Origin: Mesorhabditis belari
Lineage: Eukaryota > Nematoda > Chromadorea > Rhabditida > Rhabditidae
Assembly (NCBI GenBank): GCA_958450365.1
Contig: CAUEEP010000074.1
Location: forward strand, 248,001 to 312,000
Reading direction: 5' to 3'
Length of the DNA: 64,000 nt
In this document: positions 36,091 to 46,296 of the stretch, piece after piece
Layout: each line of letters starts with the position of its first letter
Numbering within the stretch: the stretch's first letter is position 1
Program-made: the position numbers and the translations under genes
Notes under the pieces: model-generated
Told to the model about the DNA's origin: nothing
Databases searched by the model: none
The model's input: the letters and a program-made list of their open reading frames with translations, nothing else

Positions 36091-36705
36091 TCTCTAATAG
36101 TATTGACAAAAAAATGATGAAGTCCCGCCCACTCACCTGAGCGATAAAAAGTAGCACCAACTTGCGAGTTTCAACTAAAATCCCTGAAACTTTGCCTTAA
36201 CATGCAAATTACATAGACACAACTATGAAAACAAACCAAATTGAATTTTATTCACTCGTCGCCGAGAAAACCGAAAAACTGTAAAAAAATTTACGTATCA
36301 TTTACGCAAACGTTGTGTCCATTTTTGAGCTTACAGCGGAAACGGCGGCTCTCACTATCTGATTGGTCAGGAGAGACTAAAACTTTAAATAAAGTGAAAA
36401 TAAGCTAGGCAACATTGGATTTTATTTAAAGAAAACGAAGAAAATGTACCTGGCTCAATTCATCCATTGAATATGTTACGTTTAACCCACTTTAAATGCC
36501 CATGGTAATTTAGGTAAACAAACTCTTTTATTTATTTATTTATTCCAATAAAATGACAAACTCCTAGACAATAACAATCAAAATTTTACAAACAAACAAC
36601 AGTAAGAAAGATATTTACGAGAATGTACAATGGAACTACTTATTCAATCATTTGTTTACGTGAGTGAAAAGTGTTCAAATGCTGGCAATAGATCGTGTAA
36701 TTCCC
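36091..36705. other. Intergenic stretch, nothing recognised
   Basis: A TTTA repeat followed by CCAATAAAATG lies at 36525-36555. I see no gene. Confidence 0.4.
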
Positions 36706-37048
36706 CTAGAAATGCCCCAGAAACCGAGGTTCGTTGTGTACGATAACCACTTGTAGACGAGCAGGGAATTGATCATGAAATGATTCCTTAGTGCTGCTGT
36801 AAACTGACACCCCTAAAAACAAACAAATACAAACCATTAAATAAATTTAAACTTGCCTGCATCTGTTCGTCCTTTTGCGCGGTGACTCAACTCGTCGTTT
36901 TGAGCGGCATTGCTCACAACTAAACATCAAAGTTTTAATAAACAGTGAACAATAGATCCCAATGCAAAGATAAATGCTTACTTTCGCCAAGCTCGATAAA
37001 TGTTGAATGGCTCCCGTTGTTGACATTGATGCGATCGAAACAAAGCAT
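36706..37048 (-). CDS. Small putative gene of three exons (78 aa)
   Basis: Exons 37048-36982, 36919-36857 and 36812-36706 join in phase. The second donor is GC (GCAG|gcaagt). The product starts MLCFDRINVNNGSHSTFIEL, has SHRAKGRTDAGVS in the middle and ends VIVHNEPRFLGHF. GRTDAGV resembles the catalytic motif of TruA-type pseudouridine synthases, but nothing else in so short a protein supports that, and the match may be chance. The mariner element at 37093 starts 45 bp upstream, so the original 5' end may have been lost. Confidence 0.35.
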
Positions 37049-37092
37049 TCATCGCAATTATTCAGTCGATTAAAAAATGTAATATTAATATA

Positions 37093-37768
37093 TTGGGTTG
37101 GTGGAGAAGTCCTTTCGGATTTTTTTGGGAGAGTACCTTAAATTTGTCCGATTTTGACGTTTTATAGCTCATCCTAAAGCTGACTTTTTTTTTATCGAAG
37201 CCCCAAGAATTTTATGAAGATGGAATTCATAAGCTTGTTGAGCGGTGGAAAGAAGTCCTGAATAAGAATGGCGACCATCTTGTTGATTAGTTTTTTTTCT
37301 TGTTTTCTGAAATTTTTGTTTGTTATTTGTTTTCTCTTTTTTGTTATTATGGTAAATTTTAGGGTACAACAAAAAAAAGGGGAAAAATCGCGAAAAGCGG
37401 CGGAAAGGCTATTGATCTGAGGGTCGCTGGTTCGACTTCCACCGGTGACAATATTTTTCAAAAATTTTTTGCTAAGATTCTGAAAATTTGTGTCTAGGGG
37501 TTATTTTTGACGCTGATCACGAAACACATGTTTTTAGCCTAGGTTTCTGCACGGAAAACTAACGAAACGTGAAAACAGCCATTTTTTTTGGCTCTGCCGC
37601 CCTTTACTAAAATAGCTGTAAAAACTTTTAGAAAAGAGATATCTCAAAACGGTTTTTACCAATCGATCCGTCTTGAATTCAGCTTTAGGATGAGCTATAA
37701 AAAGTCAAAATTCGACAAAATTAAGGTACTCTCCCTAAAAATCGGAAAGGATTTTTCCACCAACCCAA
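37093..37768 (+). mobile_element. Internally deleted mariner with about 92-bp TIRs
   Basis: Both ends are TTGGGTTGGTGG, inverted, with TA on each side. The inverted repeats continue for about 92 bp. The plus strand keeps only the transposase C-terminus (IHKLVERWKEVLNKNGDHLV, stop at about 37290). The middle contains a tRNA-like GGTTCGACTTCC stretch (about 37415-37450). A related copy lies at 61661. Confidence 0.8.
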
Positions 37769-38130
37769 TATATGCTTTATTCAGGGGACGAATAGAAGCG
37801 AATCAGATAATCATAACCGCATATAACATATTGCTAAAATAATTTCACAAAAAAGAGAGAAAGCTAAAAATAGTACAGTAAAACTGCAGTTAGGAAACAC
37901 AGGTACAAAAAGATTAAATATAGGGCAGATTTGACATGACAATAAGATCTAATTCGTTTACAGATACTTTCAATTTTCCTACAGCCGAGAAGATACCAGA
38001 CGGGAGCTTATTCCAAGTCAAAGACGGGAACTTATACCAAACCCTACTAATACGGTTCGCAAAAGAATGATAAAGGAAAAGATGATGGGGATGGGAGCTG
38101 ACCGAAATTTGATATTATACTATTATTATT
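37769..38130 (-). mobile_element. LINE 3' end fragment
   Basis: Closely matches 45240-45600, where the minus strand reads the end of a reverse transcriptase. It starts with the same TATGCTTTATTCAGGGG terminus, directly against the mariner. Confidence 0.65.
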
Positions 38131-38390
38131 CGTAAACAGGCCTAAGCCATAGCTGATTTCAACTTCCAAAATAGACCAAAAGTTCGAAAATCCAATTCAA
38201 TTTTCGCCCCGTATAAAGTATTGTTCCTTTTATATAAAAAAAGAAAGAAGATTCTTAAGAACGGAGTTATATCTGGAAACCCAAATGCTTAGCTTTTTTT
38301 CTTGGTGCAAGGCAATAATCCAACAAAAAGCAAAAAAAGACTACACAATGGAACAGATTGAACAGAATCCAGGTTCAATCATTTTAATAT

Positions 38391-38900
38391 ATATGTTACG
38401 TCCGAATCTGAGGAGATTTATTCTCCTCTGAAACGGACGTCCGACTCGGAGTCGGACGTCACTCATTCATAAGCGGCTGAAATTCATAATCGGCTACGGG
38501 GGTCCCGCCGATTTTGAATGAAACGTTGTAGCGCCGGCAATTTTTAACCTAAACTCACAAATTTGGTACCAATCGACGCAGAATTTAATTCGCTACAAGA
38601 TGAAATAATATTGTTCTCATACATTAAAGGGTTGCTCTACTAGAAAGATTTGCCAAAAAATTTCATTTATAATCGGCTACGACATATATATGTTACGTCC
38701 GAATCTGAGGAGACGTCCATTTCCGATCCGGACGTCCGAATCTGAGGAGATTCATTCTCCTCTGAAACGGACGTCCGACTCAGAGATGGACGTCCGACTC
38801 AGAGATGGACGTCCGACTCAGAGATGGATGTCCGACTCTGAGTCGGACGTCCGTTTCGGAGGAGAATGATCATTCTTCTCGGAATCGGACGTCCGATCTT
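38391..38900. repeat. Palindromic array built on GACGTCC units
   Basis: Two copies of TATATATGTTACGTCCGAAT (38391 and 38689) each lead into nested palindromes. At least nine GACGTCC/GGACGTC units alternate with GAATCTGAGGAG or GACTCAGAGATG blocks. The architecture matches 22463-22918, but the spacer sequence is different. Confidence 0.75.
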
Positions 38901-39046
38901 GAGAACAAATAGTTTAAATGCAAAATCCAATGTTTTGAACAAAACGCATGTATTCAGATTCAAATTTTCCTTTTTCTTTCAAATTCAAAGGTAAAATTGA
39001 TGTGATTGTGCTTTTTCAAGTTCTACTAAAGTGCCGTTAACCTTTA

Positions 39047-39890
39047 TAACAAACATAACATAACAAACATAACATAACAAACATAACATAACAAACATAA
39101 CATAACAAACATAACATAACAAACATAACATAACAAACATAACATAACAAACATAACATAACAAACATAACATAACAAACATAACATAACAAACATAACA
39201 TAACAAACATAACATAACAAACATAACATAACAAACATAACATAACATAACAAACATAACATAACAAACATAACATAACAAACATAACATAACAAACATA
39301 ACATAACAAACATAACATAACAAACATAACATAACAAACATAACATAACAAACATAACATAACAAACATAACATAACAAACATAACATAACAAACATAAC
39401 ATAACAAACATAACATAACAAACATAACATAACAAACATAACATAACAAACATAACATAACAAACATAACATAACAAACATAACATAACAAACATAACAT
39501 AACAAACATAACATAACAAACATAACATAACAAACATAACATAACAAACATAACATAACAAACATAACATAACAAACATAACATAACAAACATAACATAA
39601 CATAACAAACATAACATAACAAACATAACATAACAAACATAACATAACAAACATAACATAACAAACATAACATAACAAACATAACATAACAAACATAACA
39701 TAACAAACATAACATAACAAACATAACATAACAAACATAACATAACAAACATAACATAACAAACATAACATAACAAACATAACATAACAAACATAACATA
39801 ACAAACATAACATAACAAACATAACATAACAAACATAACATAACAAACATAACATAACAAACATAACATAACAAACATAACATAACAAAC
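39047..39890. repeat. 844-bp minisatellite of a 14-bp unit
   Basis: About 60 tandem copies of CATAACATAACAAA, almost without variation. Two units have an extra CATAA (near 39240 and 39600). All three minus-strand frames stay open through it, so the Cys/Met/Val/Leu-rich peptides it would encode are an effect of the repeat. Confidence 0.97.
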
Positions 39891-40469
39891 AAAAAACAAC
39901 AACGAAAATTAATAGTTGCATAGACCATTGACATTAAAAATAAAATTGAAACAAAAAAGAGACAATAATTACTTGTTAATACAGCTTTTCGAATGGTGGT
40001 ATCTCGAATCGCAGAGCAAGTCCTTCCTTCGACAAGCGCACCGATCCGCTCAAGCACATGCAATGGCTGTGACCTAAATATATACAGTGCCGCTCAAAGG
40101 TAATGGCCCCCCTCAAACTTTTCAGGTTTGTCATATAAAACAAATGCACAGAGTAATATGTTTTAAAACAAAATGTAGATTTTTCATAAACATGCATAAA
40201 TATTTTGGTTTCATTTTGAATGCTTTCTAAAACATGACATAAAAAAGAAAACTTAAGGTCGCTCAAAAGTAATGGCCCCCCTTGCCAATGCTGTAAAAGT
40301 TTTCGAGCTCTAAAGATATTTATTCAACAAAAGCAGTATAAATATAATCAAAATCGAAAAAGAACTAATATTTTGCATTTTGACCTTTTCAAAAAAAATG
40401 AAAAATTTCGTCTGGTACTTTGGCTTTGTTGAAGATAAATCTTAAACAATAAAACTAAAAAAATAAAAT

Positions 40470-40580
40470 ACTCGGTTAACGTTTTGAATTAGTTCATCGC
40501 CTTCATCGGCATAGGTAAACTCAGCATTCGGATGTAGGCCATAAAGTAGATCAAGCTTCGAGAAGCTCTCTGAAAACTAG
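40470..40580 (-). pseudogene. Isolated exon-like segment
   Basis: After an acceptor-like site the minus strand reads FSESFSKLDLLYGLHPNAEF and TYADEGDELIQNV. It looks coding and lies inside the TIR-bounded segment C. No neighbouring exon was identified, and the family is unknown. Confidence 0.35.
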
Positions 40581-41399
40581 GATGAAAAAGAAAAAGATGT
40601 AAATGTTGGTTGGAAATGATCTAGCCAAAAGCCGAAATGATCCTAGCCTGCTCAATTTGAAGGAAAGTCAGGTGCTTTGATGCTAAAATTGTGCCTAATA
40701 GGTAAGATCTTGCTCAAATTAACTCAAAACACAAATTCTAACATTGCCAGGTAACTTGGCTCTGAAAAGCAGCAACTTAAGAACTAGCTTCGTGAAGAAA
40801 AGATTCATTTTCCATTTGATCTAACCATAGCTATGCTTTTAGTATTCTATGGGAATAAAGCAATCAAAGATATAAACCAATCAAACGCCATAAACCTTGA
40901 TCATCATCCAATTGTTCATCATCATCCTTTTTCACCGGTGCACAACTCAAGACTTGACGACAAAGAAGAGTGAAAGAACAAATCACAAAGAAATTTTTCA
41001 CAGAAAACATTGTGGAAAGTACTCTGATGATGCAACAGCCCTTATATTTCGAAAGAAATTCCCGCTTTTCATGAATACTTTCAATAAAACATCCATTTCA
41101 TGTGTTCAATAGATCGATAAAATTAATGGGATGCTTTATAATTTTTTAGAACAGTTCATCTGATTTGATCGAATAGTATTTTGTCAACCTGATTTTACTT
41201 TTGATTCAAACAAATCAGATTTAAGGCCTGTTTTCTGTCATATTTTGCATGAAATGATGGAAGAGTGCTACCTAAACAAATTCCAATCTTTGAAAATAAA
41301 CTGCTAAACCTACTTGGAGTGATTAAAATTTCAGAGATTCGGTTAGAATGGCTCACCAAGATCTCCTCACTCAGATAAAGCAGAAAAAAGTTTTTATTT
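40581..41399. other. Module C flank, nothing firm
   Basis: A plus-strand frame at 40897 begins with a signal-like MIIIQLFIIILF but has no further support. The rest is non-coding. Confidence 0.35.
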
Positions 41400-44217
41400 T
41401 TATTTTTTATCAGGTTGAATGACATCAGGCTTTCGTTGTCGCGGTTTAACTATCGTTGAATCTCCAATTCGTGATGTGAATCGTTTTTTGAGACGCTGAA
41501 AACGAAATAATCTAATCATATTGTTGTGAATGTCGCATTACTTGTCTATTCACTTACCTGGTAAAGTTTAATGAAAAGATCTCGATAGTATTTTGTCACA
41601 AAAAGAACGATGAGACAATTGCCGGAAGAATGCAAAGTGGTTATTATTAGTGCATAGGAAAAAATGTTGTCTGAAAAGGAACCGTATAAATAGGGGTTTT
41701 AAATACTTACTTGTTTGCTTATCTTGAGCAAGTATTGATAAAACTATTATGATCCAAGGCAGAACACATATTGTTGCCAAAAAGACTATCTATATGTTTT
41801 TGATGACTCTTTTTTTACAATTAGTTTGAGTGAGGTTTTAACTAGGGAATTTTGTCAAGTCTATATCGGGTTTTCACATGAGCCTTGGCCCATCTAATAG
41901 AGTTTTCCTCGAGGATTCTGCTTAGTTCTACCGGAACGCCTCTGTAACACGAGATATTTGGCATACAAAATTTGGCTTTGATTTACAAGCTTTACTCATT
42001 ACTTGTTCCCTTCTGCCTTCTGGCTAGAGAAGTGTTTCGAAAAAACTAAAAGCAGATTCAGAATCCTTGATAAAAAGTCTATCAGATGTGCCAAGGCTCA
42101 TGTGAAGACTCGATCTTGACTTGACAACATTCCCTAGTAAGATTATCGAATAGATCTGTGAACACCAAATCGGCCGGTCGTTCCCTTTTTGAAACCTAGA
42201 GGTCGAGATGAAATTTGCAAGAACGAAACAAAGGTGAAAAATTCTATCGAAGATAATTTCTATCAACTTCATCGCCTCTAGACAGCCCGACTTTGCTGGA
42301 GGGATCGAAAAACTGGCTACTCGTTGGCAAAAGTGTATTGATTCTAACGGTTGTTATTTTGATTACTTTGATTTTTTTTAGTTTTAGCAATTGGAAATCA
42401 TTAAGAAAAAATGCAGTTATTCTCCGGAGTAACCTCCAGAGTACCATCCGAGTACCATTCGGGGTACCATCCGGAATATCATCCGAGAATCCAGTCATGT
42501 ACCTGAACTAACGAAACTCGTAATAATTGTTGATGCATCGTTTGTATTTTGATACCCATCGGAGGCCCAAGATGAGGAAGTTTGTATAAAAGAGTTACAA
42601 TAACAATGACCCAACTAAAAGCTTAACTTCGAGACGATTTAAGTTAGTCCGGTATTACTTAACAAATAAGTTGAACGTATTTTTAGTTTAAAGTATGAGC
42701 TCGACACGGACTTTAATTGATTTAAAAGATCAACCTCATCGCAAAGACAACGAGAAGTCCGAATAATGCAAGTGTCAGGGGCAAATTTGAATCGTCCATA
42801 AGAATCGAAAAATCAATTGAAGATTTGCTCTAAGAATTGATAAATTGTATCTTTCTCTAAAATTTTTAATGTAAATAAAGTTACCCTATTATTTTCGTGT
42901 ATTTGATAAGGAATCACCAAATAATCAACGTGAAAGGTGAGTGTGATCACCAAAAGAAATACGTTCGTGAAAAAAAACGAAAAAATTAACATTTTTCAAA
43001 TTGATTTCTTTTCATACAGAAAATATTCGTCGAATTCGAATTTTCCATTCTGGAGACGACATAGCGAGACATCGAAGAGAAAAGTTATAGACATGTAAAA
43101 GAATATGAAAGATAGAGAGAAAAAAATAAATGTGCTAGAATTTGCAATTAACAAGCAACAATAACCATCTCATCTTACAACAAATATGAGAAGCTCCATT
43201 TGACTGAAATTTATTGAACTTGCTGAAATGATGGTGACAGATGGGATAAGGACGGGGCGAGTGTAAGACAAAGTAGTCGTCATTGATAGGGAACATAGCT
43301 AAAATGAGATGTTAAAGGAGGTAACAATCGAGGCTGATTCCAAGTGAGAAATTTCTATCGGCGATAACCTTTGTTTTGCTTTAATTTGATCGATTTCCTG
43401 CCATATTCGGCAAAATTTTATTGAGATCTCCTTCTGCGGCAGACAGGTTTGAACGAGTCAACTGGCAAGCCACTCCCCTCGCAGAAAATTAGAATCATTT
43501 CTTATTTGACTTTTCTTTCATGATGAGCGATGATGAAGCTATTGAAGATGATAAACTGACGTACGTCATTGTTGAGTTAGAACAATTGGAAATTTTCCTA
43601 CAACATTCCTATATTTGTGTGGGAATTCAAGCAGGCCGAAGTAAAGAAAAGTCGAAAAAAATCCATTGGGCAAGAAATGGAATTTGCCGTAACAGCCGAT
43701 GTTAACTGATGTTCATGTCAAAATGATAAATGGACTTGATGGTCGAGACAGAAGTTTGTAGAAGGTACAGAAACTTGGTTGGTCAACCTTGCAATCACAG
43801 CAGCTGCTCAAGTCGCACAAAATGGCCTGTGCACTTAGACCACTCGACCACGCGTATAAAGGAGCCTCATAATTCCACTTTTTACAAAAGACGGTCCCAC
43901 GAACTCTCAGAACTAATTTGATTTTTTTAAATTAGATAAAATTTTACACATATAGCCAAATTTTCAGCCAAATCCGTTCCGCCGTTTTTTCTGAAATCGC
44001 ATAACAGACAGACACACATATATACTCTCTCTCTTATAATAAGTAACGATCAAAACTATTATTTACTTACAATCATCGCAATTTGAATGATTCTGAACGT
44101 TTTAATATGATCTGGAGCTTTCACACAACTGAATATACCAATAGTGAGTGAGCAAATAAGGGCATCGATTGGAAATGGAATTAAATAAAGAGTCTCGAGA
44201 ATTGAATATTCTGACAT
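41400..44217 (-). pseudogene. Chemoreceptor pseudogene, module copy C
   Basis: Exon 1 (44217-44071) reads MSEYSILETLYLIPFPIDAL. The terminal exons between about 41810 and 41400 give ATICVLPWIIIVLSILAQDK, TM7 and RLKKRFTSRIGDSTIVKPRQ, ending QPDKK. Order, phases and missing TM2-TM5 exons are the same as in A and B. Exon 1 and the tail remain open, but the receptor cannot be complete. Confidence 0.7.
41810..44040. mobile_element. Composite repeat block inserted in chemoreceptor C
   Basis: Same content and order as the blocks in A and B. It includes the mariner C-terminus (plus strand, near 42240-42360) and the cleanest copy of the unassigned frame at 43520-43705 (TYVIVELEQLEIFLQHSYIC, then HWARNGICRNSRC). 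Confidence 0.6.
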
Positions 44218-44837
44218 TTGGGTCTGATAGTGGAAAAAGTTAACCAAATGTGGCTGTTTCTGAACCCCAAAAGTAGAGTGGAAGAGTTGGAAATAAAAAT
44301 GGAAACAGGTGTTTTTTGAGAGTCAGGAGACAGCTGTAAACTTTAAGAAATAGTTTCCAGCCTGTAATGAACACCTGTTAAACCTTACTGTTTATAATAC
44401 CATAATTTTAGGCTACGATCACCTATCATGATCCTGGTCACATCACTTATTGTTGTCAAGGTGAGTTTTGTAACTTCAAAAGTTTCCATTGCTCTTTCTT
44501 TATCTTTTCGTTTTTATTTCTACTTAATTTTTTAAAATTGGTTTATTATAAATAAGTACTATTTTATTTTCAAGTCAGATCAAGTTTTTAAATATTCGTA
44601 TTGATGCCTGATAGGAGATAGCGGTACAGAACAATTTTTGGCATCTCCGGTATATTGTAGTAATAGAAAATGGCCTACCTGATTCGTTAGAGCTGAATCT
44701 GTAATTAGTTTTTGATAAATCGTGGAATAAAACTGAATTCGAAGTCTTTATTCACAACTCTTTTTTTCTTCATAATTAAATGCAAGCACCAAGATTGTTG
44801 AAAGATTTCTGATCATTTAAACAAATTCGATCTTTAC

Positions 44838-45205
44838 CTCTGTTTCTCGTGTTGGCTCAGAGCGATAATAGTTCTTACTAAATTTTTATAAATTGTTTGA
44901 GGCTTATTTACCAAATTACCTGAAATGTAAATACCCGTAACATTCAGAATTATCTTCCATTTCTTTATAGAGACTTTGCCGAATTTTTGAAAACTCCGGA
45001 GGATCGTTTGGCCCTTCTTTCCAACAATCACGAATAATCGAGCTTCTAAACGTTTGATATTCACAAATTTCTAAATAGATTACATGAGAGATGGAGCCGC
45101 CTCCGGGATTTCCAAAAGTTTCCCTGTTTTCAAATGTGGAAGCACTTCCTCTTGGTTTTTTGAATGGAACGGAATCTTGCCGAATGAGTACAATTCGTAA
45201 AGAAG
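44838..45205 (-). pseudogene. Receptor tyrosine kinase C-lobe fragment (module C)
   Basis: Two exons around a 38-bp intron read NQEEVLPHLKTGKLLEIPEA and RDCWKEGPNDPPEFSKIR. They are the sister of 17950-18245. The R-P of the C-W-x-x-x-P-x-x-R-P motif has become P-P. The kinase similarity stops exactly at the right Tc1-type inverted repeat. Confidence 0.7.
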
Positions 45206-45239
45206 AGGGGGGCCATTACCTTTGAGCGGCACTGTATAT

Positions 45240-45850
45240 ATATGCTTTATTCAGGGGCGAATAGAAGCGAATCAAATAATCATAACCGCATATAACATAT
45301 TGCTACAATACTTTCACAAAAGAGAAAGAAAACTAAAAATAGTACAGTAAGACTACAGTTATGAAACAGAGTTCCAAAAAGATTAAATATAGGGCAGATT
45401 TGACATGACAATAAGGTCTAATTCGTTTACAGATACTTTCAATTTTCCTACAGCCGAGAAGATACCAGACGGGAGCTTATTCCAAGTCCAAGATGGGAGC
45501 TGATTCCAAACCCTACTAATACGGTTCGCAAAAGAATGATAAAGGAAAAGATGATGGGGATGAGAACCGACCGAAATTTGATAAGGATGACTACGTGTAC
45601 TTCTAGGAATTTCCACAATTTTCAAGAGGCTTTGAAATTCTGAATGCGACTTAGGGTGGAAAAGAATTTTATAGCAAAAAATAAGTTCAAAGTAAATACG
45701 GCGATATAAAAGGGGTTTTAAATCAAAAACTATAAGTCTAGTGTCATAATTTGGAATAAGAGAAGAAGAGAAACAACGAGTGTATGCTTTTTTAGTGAAA
45801 CGCCGTTGGACATTTTCAAGTTTTAAAGTGATAAGTTTTGAATACTTTGA
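45240..45850 (-). mobile_element. LINE 3' fragment (reverse transcriptase C-terminus)
   Basis: The minus strand reads LENVQRRFTKKAYTRCF and, further on, FANRISRVWNQLPSWTWN and SAVGKLKVSVNELDLIVMSN, stop. Q-R-R-F-T and N-R-x-x-x-x-W-N-x-L-P are typical of the end of non-LTR reverse transcriptases. It begins at TATGCTTTATTCAGGGG, as in the other LINE fragments. Confidence 0.75.
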
Positions 45851-46296
45851 ATTTTAATAATACTTAATAATTTGTAGAATTTTTAAATTATTATAAATTA
45901 TTGTAGTTTTCATTTTTTCTTTAGATGATTCTTTAGTAAAAATCCCAGTCGAGCCAGCATGTTTCGATCCCGGGAATATCGCATCGCAATTATACAGTCG
46001 ATTAAAAAAATGTAATATTAAAAGTTTTCTTTCGCATTTTTATTTTTTTTTTCTTGACCTGCTATAAAACAGACGGATTGCACTAGCCATGGCAAAGATT
46101 TTTCTTCTAAAACCCCCTTTGGATATTTCATTTAGCAATAAAAGGCCCAACAAAAAGAAAGCAAATAAAGTTGAGGAACCAATTTTTTGATTGCAAATCG
46201 ATATTGACTTTGAAGAGCTTTGAAGATATTCATATTTGCATTATTCATATATTCATATTTAGTTCGCTTGCAATTTCTTTTTGTTGACACTGCTAA
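45851..46296. other. Upstream region of the kinase gene
   Basis: AT-rich. A sequence around 45985-46025 (gcaattatacagtcgatt) is also found upstream of the small gene at 37050, so it is a short dispersed repeat. No promoter motif is certain. Confidence 0.35.

Larger units (their letters stand above)
40085..45234. mobile_element. Tc1-type terminal inverted repeats bounding module C (5150 bp)
   Basis: CAGTGCCGCTCAAAGGTAAT is the start of a perfect 30-bp repeat at 40085. It recurs inverted, ending at 45234, and both copies are flanked by TA. CAGT ends and TA targets are typical of Tc1-like elements. A second, direct partial copy (CTCAAAAGTAATGGCCCCCC, about 40261) lies some 173 bp inside the left end, as in IR/DR-type elements. 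No such inner repeat is seen at the right end. No transposase was found; the interior is module C. Confidence 0.6.

Noticed and set aside
36706..37048. Pseudouridine synthase (TruA type) from the GRTDAGV motif
   Set aside because: The motif stands alone in a 78-residue product; none of the other family features is present.
39047..39890. CRISPR array
   Set aside because: The repeats are directly tandem with no unique spacers, and the genome is eukaryotic.
38985..40063. Three overlapping minus-strand frames of about 300 codons rich in Cys, Met, Val and Leu
   Set aside because: They are readings of the 14-bp minisatellite in all three frames and have no other coding evidence.
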